A stretch of DNA of 14,751 bases from a bacterium (lineage in GTDB: Bacteria; UBA9089; JASEGY01): NCBI GenBank assembly GCA_030019105.1, contig JASEGY010000010.1, positions 10,006 through 24,756 on the forward strand, given 5' to 3'. Positions 1-6,887 of this stretch are shown here, piece by piece. The position numbers and the translations under genes were made by a program. The notes beneath the pieces were generated by a model, which saw nothing but the letters and a program-made list of their open reading frames with translations, was not told the origin of the DNA and did not search any database. The number at the start of each line of letters is the position of its first letter. The first letter of the stretch is position 1.

Positions 1-180
1 CAATTCTATAGCTCTTAAGATAAATATTTTGGGGTAAGCGAATTCAAGATAGGCTATATAGCTTTCGGAGTTAATCCTTTAGGATTTCATTACTTATGAA
101 AGGCTAAAGCCTAAACTCCAATCTTCAACCAACCCCAAAATCTTTTTCTTAAGCACTATACCTGTGCAATCAGTCGTGCC
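1..180. other. Non-coding left edge, downstream of the TOPRIM-like gene
   Basis: I see no gene with plausible coding features here. The stretch is AT-rich and lies 3' of the minus-strand TOPRIM-like gene. Its only clear structure is the imperfect inverted repeat listed at 67-119. Whether the defence-like module continues beyond the left edge cannot be seen. Confidence 0.6.
67..119. repeat. Imperfect inverted repeat (hairpin)
   Basis: Three nested complementary blocks are visible. GGAGTT at 67-72 pairs with AACTCC at 114-119, CTTTAG at 77-82 with CTAAAG at 104-109, and TTTCAT at 85-90 with ATGAAA at 96-101, leaving a five-base loop. It lies about 60 nt beyond the 3' end of the minus-strand gene ending at 181. 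It could act as a transcription terminator or be a dispersed palindromic repeat. There is no clear T-run on either side, so it is not a canonical intrinsic terminator. Confidence 0.55.
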
Positions 181-840
181 TCAACGTGGGAACCACATCT
201 GAAGGGTGTTAACTAACTTGCAAAACGAAGGCACCGTGCATCCCATGAGACTTTCTTTTTTAGCTAACTGGCTGTACAAACTGGCAGATTGGGGAATTCG
301 GTACTCGCTCAATATGTCAAGAAAAACCTCTTTCGGCCGGACAGGCTTTAGATCTTCCTGTCCCCCACGTTGTTCAACAAGTTGCACGACCTTGGCCTGG
401 AACTCTTTAATGTTCCAAGAGCCGGCCCTGCGAGTATTTTCACGAATCAATTGTGCCAGATGTAAAGAATCAAAACGCAGCCACCGTTCCACCTCAGGTT
501 CAATGACAATCGTTTTTACACGTTCTGCATCCCATCCGCTTTTGTGCAACGCCTTTTCAATCTCCTGTTCCAAGAGGTCCAAGCCTCTGTTCTCAAAGCC
601 GCTTCCCTCGAAATCACGTAATGCCAAGGCGCGATGATGTGTCCCTAAATATCCGCTCAGTAAACCTGTGACGCTTTCCGGAGGACTTGAATCATGGAGC
701 ACATCTTTCAGAAAATCGCACTTATCTGGTTTAACCGGCCGAATCCCCAGGCTTTTTCCTCTTTGCAAGATTATGGTTCTAACAATAGCCAATATATCTT
801 CATCTGCTCCAACAACGATTAAATCTTTTTCCCATTCCAT
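181..840 (-). CDS. TOPRIM-like small protein, MAD4-like defence partner
   Basis: This 219-residue soluble protein has no signal peptide or membrane segment. A hydrophobic beta strand ends in VVGADED (9-15). A second strand leads into RDFEGSG (75-81), which fits an acidic TOPRIM-type metal site, and the IEPEVERWL block (113-121) resembles the PxxExWL motif of RloB/DUF4276-type TOPRIM proteins. The C-terminal part (RPKE at 168-171, a Cys-containing stretch near 201-207, WFP at 216-218) matches my recollection of the family named methylation-associated defence protein MAD4. The gene starts 9 nt after the ATPase gene stops, without a strong ribosome-binding site, so translational coupling is likely. 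The usual TOPRIM glutamate is not obvious in the first motif, so nuclease activity is inferred, not shown. An effector or nuclease role alongside the ATPase is the best guess. Confidence 0.6.
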   Translation of the reverse strand: MEWEKDLIVVGADEDILAIVRTIILQRGKSLGIRPVKPDKCDFLKDVLHDSSPPESVTGLLSGYLGTHHRALALRDFEGSGFENRGLDLLEQEIEKALHKSGWDAERVKTIVIEPEVERWLRFDSLHLAQLIRENTRRAGSWNIKEFQAKVVQLVEQRGGQEDLKPVRPKEVFLDILSEYRIPQSASLYSQLAKKESLMGCTVPSFCKLVNTLQMWFPR

Positions 841-849
841 AGCTTCAGT

Positions 850-2124
850 TCAGCTTAATATCCCAGAGGCAAAGAGTTGGGCCAGGCGAAAATCTTGCTG
901 CCAATTCTTTAGCTTCGGATGCTGGTCTCCACTAACGATATCAATTTCACCATCTGATGTTTGCGAAAAGCAAAGGAGTTGGTTAGGATCAATCAATCCT
1001 ACCAATACTGGAGAATGCGTTGCTATCAATGCCTGCCCGCCATAAATCGAGTTTAGAGATTTATAGATAGCCTCGACCGCCGGTGGATGAACGCCATTTT
1101 CCGGCTCCTCGATCAGGTAGATGTCGCCTTCCGATTCAATGTAAGGTATTAAAGTCAAGGCGAGCATCCGTAACGTCCCATCGGACAAATGCCAGGACGA
1201 AACCTTCAAACCGGAGTCATACGTCACTTGCAAGTAGGAATGCTTGTCCTCCTCACGCTTAATCACCTCAATGTTCCTGATGGGTAAAATGGTTTGAACT
1301 TGTTTTAACCAGGCTCCGAACATCTTTGGATTTTGTTTTAATTCATGCACAACGAACGGGAGAGTAGAGCCATCGGGCAAGAAGCGCCGGTCTTTGAGCG
1401 GCGGGCATGGTCGCTGCATACTCTCACTCTTGAGCATAAGTTTTTGCACCTTTTGGGTGAGGGTGGTCTTTGTCCAGCTTGCCAGCCCAAATCGTTCATC
1501 TTCCGGCAAGGTACTCAAGGCCGAACGCTGTGGTGGATTCTTCAGCGTAAAATTCCAATCGCTGGTCTCCGACCTGAAATACGCATTGAGCTTCTTGGAT
1601 TTGGCCGCCACTTTTCTCCAGCCTGTAGGGGTCTTGCTCTGGCCATGAATTAATGATCGATTCGGCAAACTGAGGGATGGAAACAGAGATAGTTGCTGTA
1701 CTGTATGCCGCCGTGATAAATCCGTGGGTTTATCCATCATCCAAAGATTCTCCGCCAATATGCGAGGCTCATCCGTTTCCGTTTCCGTTTCCCTTCCAAT
1801 CTCAACTTCATAACGGATGCAACGTTTAAAGGCATTGTTTGTTCGACCTAATTGGGCGAACAAATTGGGCGGCGATTGAAGCTCAACAGCCAACTGAAAA
1901 GATGTCCCTCGTCCACAAAATAGTAGTTCCGACAAGTGATTCGCTTTGCTTTCCGCCCATACTGAATCCAGACCGTCTGAAGCGAATGCGCCAAGCACTT
2001 TGAGAACTTCCAGAAAGGTGCTCTTTCCCGCTCCATTGGGGCCAGCCATCACATGAAAACGATCCAGCGGTCGTGAAATATTTTTCAGACAACGATAGTT
2101 GACAGCCTCAACTTTGATAATCAT
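850..2124 (-). CDS. AAA15/OLD-like ATPase, MAD3-like defence protein
   Basis: This is a 424-residue SMC/ABC-type ATPase without transmembrane segments. The N-terminus (IIKVEAVNYRCLKN) is the usual first strand of the RecF/OLD fold. Walker A GPNGAGKST is at 28-36, the signature LSDGTLR at 313-319, Walker B YLIEEPE at 336-342 and the H-loop ATHS at 368-371. No C-terminal TOPRIM is fused to it, which sets it apart from classical OLD nucleases; the TOPRIM-like protein is instead the next gene, 9 nt downstream. Blocks such as LPEDE, FLPDGS and KREEDKH match my memory of the MAD3 ATPases. The putative role is as the sensor or motor of a two-protein anti-phage module. GGAGG lies 16 nt before the ATG, which is long spacing, so a slightly earlier non-ATG start is possible. 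The preceding gene is a transport protein, not a methyltransferase, so a complete MADS operon is not present on this side. Confidence 0.75.
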   Translation of the reverse strand: MIIKVEAVNYRCLKNISRPLDRFHVMAGPNGAGKSTFLEVLKVLGAFASDGLDSVWAESKANHLSELLFCGRGTSFQLAVELQSPPNLFAQLGRTNNAFKRCIRYEVEIGRETETETDEPRILAENLWMMDKPTDLSRRHTVQQLSLFPSLSLPNRSLIHGQSKTPTGWRKVAAKSKKLNAYFRSETSDWNFTLKNPPQRSALSTLPEDERFGLASWTKTTLTQKVQKLMLKSESMQRPCPPLKDRRFLPDGSTLPFVVHELKQNPKMFGAWLKQVQTILPIRNIEVIKREEDKHSYLQVTYDSGLKVSSWHLSDGTLRMLALTLIPYIESEGDIYLIEEPENGVHPPAVEAIYKSLNSIYGGQALIATHSPVLVGLIDPNQLLCFSQTSDGEIDIVSGDQHPKLKNWQQDFRLAQLFASGILS

Positions 2125-2206
2125 AAGTGTACTAATTTTACCTCCTTTAAACTTGCAGTGGAATAGTCAACCAGAAACAAAAAGAGTTTGCTGCGGGGCA
2201 TAATTT

Positions 2207-3400
2207 TCATTCGGCTTTACCAAAGACCTCACCGGCTTCCTCAATAATGGCGGATGAAAATTTTATGCCTAATCTTTCCGCGGCTAATAGATTCAAGGAG
2301 AGTTTTATCTTTCTTGGTCTTAAGTGGGGAATATCGGCCGGTTCTTCTCCATTAAGTATCTTCAAGGCAATCTCTCCGGCTTGTCGGCCTAACTCCTTGT
2401 AATCGCAGTCAAAAGAAAGGAACGCCCCGGCTTTAGTGTAAAATGAAGAAAGTCCCACCACTGGGAATCCTTTTCTTAAGCTTTCCAGCAGGAGATACTC
2501 TACTGATTTGGGGAAATATATCTTAGAATCAGGAATCATCAGGAAACAATCTATCTGCCGGGAAATCTCTTTAATTGCCTCAGGGAACTCCTTCCCGGTA
2601 TCAATCTTCCTGGTAATAAGTTGAAGCCCTAACTCTCTGCATGACTGTAATGTTTCCCGGTATAGCGAGGTTGTTTTAGGCGAATAGACCAGCCCGATTT
2701 TTTTTACATCCGGGAGGATTCTCTTGATTTCCGTCAGTTTCATCCCGGCCGGAATACCTAATGAGACACCGCTAACATTTGAGTCGATAAGTCCTTCAGG
2801 ATCAAGAACGATGGAAAATACTACCGGGATATTGTCTATTTCTTCTTTAGCTAATTTTGAGGCCTTTGTCCCCAGGGTAAAAACCAGGTCAGGCCTTTGC
2901 TCTTTAATTCGCGAGAAGACTACTTCCGGTTTTTCTTTCTCTAAGTTGTATTTATTCGCCCACAAGGCCACTTCTTTTTCATCAAGAAATTCCTCGAATC
3001 CCTGCCAGGATTGCCGGTAAGGTTCCAGATCAGATGAAAAGACAACTGAAACCACGGCCCGGTCAGCGGCCATTGCCTGGTTAAGCGTAAAGATAATAGA
3101 TATTGTCCAGCAAAGCAGAAAGATTCTTTCCTTCACGAATCTTTTATATAATTTATGCTCAGTAATAGTTGTAGGGATAGCCACCTTTATCCACCCGGAA
3201 GGGGAGCTAATAATTAATTGTTGGTCTGCTTTTTCCATAAAAGCATATCCAAGATTGATCCCCTTTGTAATTTCATCATGTACCTGTGATGTTGTCCAAG
3301 CACACTTTTCGAAGAGTTCTTTCAATATCCCAAATTGGTTAACTACTGCAAAGTTAGATAAGACGGTGTTGTCAATAATTACTGATTTAGAAGTCTCCAA
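2207..3400 (-). CDS. Chimeric ORF: PIN toxin fragment fused to ABC substrate-binding protein
   Basis: This is one open frame of 397 codons with two unrelated halves. Residues 1-88 are the start of a PIN-domain toxin. Residues 89-397 are a complete periplasmic binding protein of the ABC_sub_bind (COG2984, TrpX-like) type. The second half begins VKERIFLLCW and has a hydrophobic signal peptide ending AMA|AD near residue 111. It continues with the typical blocks VFSSDLEPYRQSWQGF, DLVFTLGTKAS, IGLVYSPKT and AGEIALKILNG. Its natural start is probably the GTG at 3134-3136, giving a 309-residue precursor, but no clear ribosome-binding site precedes it. If read from the TTG at 3398-3400, the signal peptide becomes internal and export is doubtful. 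The ligand cannot be told; relatives bind small organic or amino-acid-like ligands, and no permease or ATPase partner lies nearby. The frame overlaps the upstream antitoxin gene by 14 nt. Confidence 0.8.
   Translation of the reverse strand: METSKSVIIDNTVLSNFAVVNQFGILKELFEKCAWTTSQVHDEITKGINLGYAFMEKADQQLIISSPSGWIKVAIPTTITEHKLYKRFVKERIFLLCWTISIIFTLNQAMAADRAVVSVVFSSDLEPYRQSWQGFEEFLDEKEVALWANKYNLEKEKPEVVFSRIKEQRPDLVFTLGTKASKLAKEEIDNIPVVFSIVLDPEGLIDSNVSGVSLGIPAGMKLTEIKRILPDVKKIGLVYSPKTTSLYRETLQSCRELGLQLITRKIDTGKEFPEAIKEISRQIDCFLMIPDSKIYFPKSVEYLLLESLRKGFPVVGLSSFYTKAGAFLSFDCDYKELGRQAGEIALKILNGEEPADIPHLRPRKIKLSLNLLAAERLGIKFSSAIIEEAGEVFGKAE
3137..3400 (-). pseudogene. N-terminal half of a PIN-domain toxin, truncated by fusion
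   Basis: The encoded segment starts ETSKSVIIDNTVLSNFAVV, with the first PIN aspartate at residue 10 and a glutamate at residue 43 (HDEITKG). It ends in SGWIKVAIPTTITEHKLYKRF, a stretch that in DUF3368-type PIN proteins precedes the second half of the domain. That half carries the remaining catalytic acids (GEAxAIxLA, then the TDD region) and is missing. The frame instead enters a signal peptide. The TTG start overlaps the end of the UPF0175-like antitoxin gene, the standard layout of this toxin-antitoxin type. With about half of the fold absent it should not be an active RNase. Confidence 0.65.
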
Positions 3401-3695
3401 GAGCCTCGACCTCCATTTTTGCCTCCTTTATAGTACTGGGGCCAAGTTGTAATTCAAAACCACTTCGATGAAGGATCTCTTTTGCTTCTTCCTGACAAAC
3501 TCCTAACAGTTCAGCCGCTTTTCCAAGGGAAATATCACCATCATCATAGGCGTTAATAATTACTTTCTCTTTTGCTTCTGGTTCAAGCTGGAATAGAGCC
3601 CGCAGGGCATTATCAATTACCACCCCCTCCGAAGGATAGAGTCCTACTTTAACTAATTGTTGAACCTTCCAATTGGCAACCCTTGAAATTTCCAT
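3387..3695 (-). CDS. UPF0175-like helix-turn-helix antitoxin
   Basis: This 102-residue protein has a UPF0175-type core: LRALFQLEPEAKEKVIINAY leads into DDGDISLGKAAELLGV and QEEAKEILHRSGF (about 31-80), a helix-turn-helix with the characteristic small residues of the second helix. Such proteins neutralise the DUF3368 PIN toxins encoded immediately after them and usually repress their own operon. Here the toxin frame starts inside the last five codons (14-nt overlap) but encodes only half a toxin. The antitoxin itself appears full-length, with a purine-rich GGGGGAAAGG ribosome-binding region just before the ATG. It may survive as a solo repressor or as an anti-addiction gene. Confidence 0.65.
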   Translation of the reverse strand: MEISRVANWKVQQLVKVGLYPSEGVVIDNALRALFQLEPEAKEKVIINAYDDGDISLGKAAELLGVCQEEAKEILHRSGFELQLGPSTIKEAKMEVEALGDF

Positions 3696-3758
3696 ATCCC
3701 TTTCCCCCTATTTTTGAAACAACTATTTCGCTGGCGATGATCATCGTTTGGGCCAACT

Positions 3759-4001
3759 TTATCCTTTTGATTTTCTTTCTCTTCGACATTCATGAACTGC
3801 ATCCACAATCTCCTTCATTGACATAGGCTCTTCATCAGGCAATCTTTCAGCAAAATCAGTAATTTTGGTTTTGAAAGCCTTCTTTAAAAGGACTGTTTCC
3901 CCATCTGTAGCAATTAAAAACCGATCATCGGGCTGAAATTTAATAGCGATATCTGATGGAAGCTCAATTTTATTATCGCTTGAAAGTCTAACTAATTCCA
4001 T
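3759..4001 (-). CDS. AbrB/SpoVT-type antitoxin (VapB-like), orphan
   Basis: This 80-residue protein begins ELVRLSSDNKIELPSDIAIKF followed by DDRFLIATDGETVLLKK, the swapped-hairpin AbrB fold (about 1-45). An acidic helical tail, MSMKEIVDAVHECRRERKSKG, usually binds the partner toxin. A strong AGGAGGTG ribosome-binding site precedes the ATG. The start codon overlaps the stop of an out-of-frame remnant (3992-4150), so the gene was once translationally coupled to a small gene upstream. No toxin follows: the next 63 nt are non-coding and lead to the UPF0175-like antitoxin. It probably acts as a DNA-binding antitoxin without its toxin. Confidence 0.65.
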   Translation of the reverse strand: MELVRLSSDNKIELPSDIAIKFQPDDRFLIATDGETVLLKKAFKTKITDFAERLPDEEPMSMKEIVDAVHECRRERKSKG

Positions 4002-4150
4002 CTAAGCACACCTCCTATTTTTTTCTTTCTGGAAATTAGCCCCTCCCATTCCCAATAGTCCTTTTCTACCTCAAAAGAGTATTTATCAGGAATCTTTCCT
4101 TCATCCCAATTATGCTTGAATTCCTCAAAGGATATCTTATAGAGCCGGCT
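3992..4150 (-). pseudogene. Remnant of a small gene lacking its start, coupled to the AbrB gene
   Basis: In the frame +1 to the AlbA_2 gene, 52 codons read SRLYKISFEEFKHNWDEG and continue to a stop at 3992-3994 that overlaps the ATG of the AbrB-type gene. The product is charged with several aromatic residues (KDYWEWEGL), ends in a basic tail and looks like real protein. It has no ATG, GTG or TTG at its beginning. The overlap with the next start and the AGGAGG site embedded in its 3' end suggest an old small gene upstream of the antitoxin that lost its 5' end when the AlbA_2 fragment was joined to it. I do not recognise the family. Confidence 0.4.
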
Positions 4151-4509
4151 CGACGCAGGTATCGGCCATAGGTGTGATAAACGCGGGGCAAATTATCGGG
4201 TATCTCAATGACCAACACAGCCACGCCAACCGTCATCTCTACTACTTGAGGCAGCCCAATTCCCAAAGGCGGGCTGCAGTTCTGGATCGCTTCGACGATA
4301 TTATTAATAGCTCGTTCCGGATCTCGCACTCCAACCGGATGACCGTCATCATCATCATCAACAACACCAACGATAATCGTTCCACCCTTAGCATTGGCCA
4401 AAGCAACTAATGTCTCGGCCAGCTTTCGGGGGCGAATTGTTTCCTCTTTAAAGTCGATCCTCTGCCCTTCACCCTGGGCAATCAATTGCAGCACATCTCC
4501 CTGATCCAT
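4066..4509 (-). pseudogene. Truncated AlbA_2 (Schlafen-like) DNA-binding protein
   Basis: Residues 1-123 are a good AlbA_2 (PF04326) domain. GEGQRIDFKEE (13-23) carries the family's E-x-K pattern, LAETLVALANAKGGTIIVGV (30-49) is the signature, and PRVYHTYGRYLRRAGS (108-123) closes the domain. From codon 124 (4140) onward the family resemblance stops, and the tail runs out of frame across a different gene remnant. Full-length relatives either end soon after the domain or continue into a HATPase_c_4 region, as the gene at 7400-8620 does. A GAGGATT ribosome-binding site lies directly before the ATG. Five consecutive Asp codons (51-55) form a small GAT repeat. The DNA-binding domain could still be made, but the C-terminus is aberrant. 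Confidence 0.6.
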
Positions 4510-4517
4510 CTGAATCC

Positions 4518-4676
4518 TCGGGATGGTTCACTTTAGTGTGAAGCTTGCGGGTATGTGGATAACTGTTTGTAGTAGCAAAGCTTGCTTTGCTTGAGTAGGA
4601 TTAGCAGAGCAAGCTCTGCGACTACAAGTTGCCCGGAAGAAATCACAGGAAAGACGATGAAAATGAACCGTCCCGA
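4518..4676. repeat. Nested inverted-repeat element (MITE- or REP-like)
   Basis: Outer arms at 4518-4534 and 4660-4676 are inverted copies (15 of 17 match, core TCGGGA-GGTTCA). Inner arms at 4567-4591 and 4603-4627 are inverted copies (22 of 25 match). Each inner arm is itself a small hairpin: AGCAAAGC-TT-GCTTTGCT on the left and GCAGAGC-AA-GCTCTGC on the right. ATCC occurs directly outside both outer arms (4514-4517 and 4677-4680), a possible 4-bp target duplication. There is no coding capacity. It lies between the first receptor gene and the AlbA_2 fragment, whose ribosome-binding site is partly inside the outer left arm. Confidence 0.6.
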
Positions 4677-4705
4677 ATCCTCCAATTAACTTCTTAAAAC
4701 GATGC

Positions 4706-6853
4706 CTAAAAATGATAAGTCAACCCCAACAAAATCCGCCTGAGATCCTGGGGAACCTCCGGCAGATATACAGTATTTTCAGAAGATACTCCCGCCGTGT
4801 AATATTTCTTATTCAGCAAGTTATTCACAAGCAGATGTATATCCATATTTTTACCGACATACACCATATTTAAATCAACTACGCTATATCCCGGCATTCG
4901 TGCATATTTACCTGTATGAGGATTATTTTCGCCATACTTTACATTCTCCGGTCGAGTTGCAATATCGCTGACCCACCGAATCCTTGGAGTAAGTGAAAGG
5001 TTTTTGAACGACTTTATCGTTGCCCCAGCCATAACCTTATGTTTTGAGGTCTTGAAAAGATCAAACTCTTTATCCTTATACGATTCTTCAGGATGCGTAG
5101 TATGCCCATCCATAAAAGAATAAGCAAGATACATCTTCAAATTTCCTCCTAACCAATAATCGAATTGTGAATCGATTCCATAGGATTCCAATTCTCCAAA
5201 ATTATCATTCCATTCTACCCAGGGAGTAGTATCACCCCAATGATCCGGTAAGGTTATTTGCCCCTTTAACCTTCGGACAATCAGATCATCAACTATATTG
5301 TAATAAGCGCTTATATTAGTTTTCATGTTTTTTGACCAATCCTGACTCCAAACTATTTCCGCGGTTTTCAATTTTTCAGGTTTCAGATCGAGATTTTGGA
5401 CATGTCCATAATCATAGGTAAACCATACCTCATAACGATGAAAATAGGATGGGGCAATATAGGCTTGACCATAGAGCAGCTTAAAGATTTGGCTGGGGGT
5501 TCTCTGGTAAACCAGGCTGAGTCTGGGGTTTGTCACACCTTTATAAATAGTGTTGTAATCGTGTCTCGTCCCCAGGGTGAAATACAATTTATCTTTATAG
5601 GGATACATGGCCTGGACAAATATTCCATAATTCTGAGAAGATAGCGCTGCCTGAGGATAATCATCATTGTAAAAATTATTCAACTGCAGCATTGAATCTC
5701 TATCAAAGGGTTCTCCGATTACATCTCCTATCGGAAGGCCGGTAATGTCTTCAAATATAGCTCCTATCATAAGGTTTAACCTGTTGGCAAAGGTATAATC
5801 GCCCTGCTCTTCTACTTTTATTCCGTTGGTTTTTCCATACTGGTGGACCTGGAGCGTTGTCCCGTCTTCAAGCAGGTAATACCAATTCATTTCCGGGTCA
5901 ATCTCAAACTGACTTAGAGAAAATTTGGAATTAAGATTGAATTCGTTGCGAGAATATCTATGTTTCATCGACAGCTTATTTATCGTATGCGCCCAATAAG
6001 CCTCCTCGTTGTAAACATAATGCTCAGGAATTAATCCTTTAGATAACTGCTCATGGTAGGAACTTCTATCAAAGGAAAGAGAAAGATTTCTTATATCCAA
6101 ATTCAGGCCGATATTATAATCCTTCACCGGGTCTTCATATTCAGCCCGGACAGGCCAGTTTGGATAGCCGGTCTTAATAAAAGAGAGGGAATTATACTCT
6201 GAAGAAAGATCCTGGCCACTTGTTCTAAATAACCTGGCAAAGATAGAGTAGCTCATATCTTCGTTAATCCACTTGCTGTGATGAATCCAGTTATTGTATG
6301 TCTCAAACTGTCCGGCCCCAAGGTGAATATGGGTTCCGGGGGACATGGTAGAAGACTTGGTAATAATATTAACTATACCGAAGGCACCAGCTCCATATAA
6401 TGCTGATCCTGGGCCGTAAACAATCTCTATTCTTTCCACATTTCCTAAAGGCACATTATTGCCATAGGAAAACTGTTTGCCTGAAGGGCAACTGATGTTC
6501 TTTCCGTCCAACAATAGCAGCAGCTTATTGTTTTCCCCTATGCCTCGTTGAGAGATAAGCGTAGAGAACTCACCATATATATTGGTGCTCAAGTCAAAAC
6601 CAGGCAAATCTTGGAATACATCCTTTAAGTCCAGATATCCCCTTTCTTTTATCATTTCTTCAGTAATAACAATAACATTAGCCGGCGCTTCGGTAATTGG
6701 CTGTTCTCGCCTGGTCGCAGTTATTACCATTGGAATCTCCATAAATAGAAGTTCTTCACCTGATGCTTCGGCGAATTCTTCCTGCGCCAGGACATCAAAA
6801 CCAAGCCCAGCCACTAATGTTACCACCATTCCCAAAACTAATAAATTTTTCAT
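4706..6853 (-). CDS. TonB-dependent outer-membrane receptor 1
   Basis: This is a 715-residue outer-membrane beta barrel that imports a ligand using energy passed from TonB. The signal peptide is residues 1-23 (cleavage VLA|QE). The mature N-terminus carries SGEELLFMEIPMVITATR (31-48), the likely TonB-interacting region. The plug follows (about 50-166), with PANVIVITEEMIKERG, LPGFDLS, the RIEIVYGPGSALYGAGA block (141-157) and NIITK. The rest is aromatic-rich barrel strands, including GTRHDYNT, NPRLSLVYQ and PEKLKTAEIVW. It ends with YHF, a C-terminal aromatic typical for BAM-dependent assembly. The ligand is unknown; no riboswitch or Fur-like box was seen. It starts 34 nt after the RelE-like toxin gene and has no convincing promoter of its own, so it is probably the last gene of the run starting at 11310. 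An A6-G6 tract precedes the ATG. Confidence 0.93.
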   Translation of the reverse strand: MKNLLVLGMVVTLVAGLGFDVLAQEEFAEASGEELLFMEIPMVITATRREQPITEAPANVIVITEEMIKERGYLDLKDVFQDLPGFDLSTNIYGEFSTLISQRGIGENNKLLLLLDGKNISCPSGKQFSYGNNVPLGNVERIEIVYGPGSALYGAGAFGIVNIITKSSTMSPGTHIHLGAGQFETYNNWIHHSKWINEDMSYSIFARLFRTSGQDLSSEYNSLSFIKTGYPNWPVRAEYEDPVKDYNIGLNLDIRNLSLSFDRSSYHEQLSKGLIPEHYVYNEEAYWAHTINKLSMKHRYSRNEFNLNSKFSLSQFEIDPEMNWYYLLEDGTTLQVHQYGKTNGIKVEEQGDYTFANRLNLMIGAIFEDITGLPIGDVIGEPFDRDSMLQLNNFYNDDYPQAALSSQNYGIFVQAMYPYKDKLYFTLGTRHDYNTIYKGVTNPRLSLVYQRTPSQIFKLLYGQAYIAPSYFHRYEVWFTYDYGHVQNLDLKPEKLKTAEIVWSQDWSKNMKTNISAYYNIVDDLIVRRLKGQITLPDHWGDTTPWVEWNDNFGELESYGIDSQFDYWLGGNLKMYLAYSFMDGHTTHPEESYKDKEFDLFKTSKHKVMAGATIKSFKNLSLTPRIRWVSDIATRPENVKYGENNPHTGKYARMPGYSVVDLNMVYVGKNMDIHLLVNNLLNKKYYTAGVSSENTVYLPEVPQDLRRILLGLTYHF

Positions 6854-6887
6854 CTGAAAAGCCCCCCTTTTTTAGTTGTATTGTCAG

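Noticed and set aside
206..637. A 143-codon open frame on the plus strand opposite the TOPRIM-like gene
   Set aside because: Its composition is rich in Ser, Arg and Cys without motifs, as expected for the antisense of a real gene, while the minus frame has coherent strands and family-like blocks.
4340..4370. A GAT/ATC trinucleotide run in the AlbA_2 fragment as a phase-variable repeat
   Set aside because: Only five units are present and a change of whole units keeps the reading frame; it merely adds or removes Asp residues in a loop.
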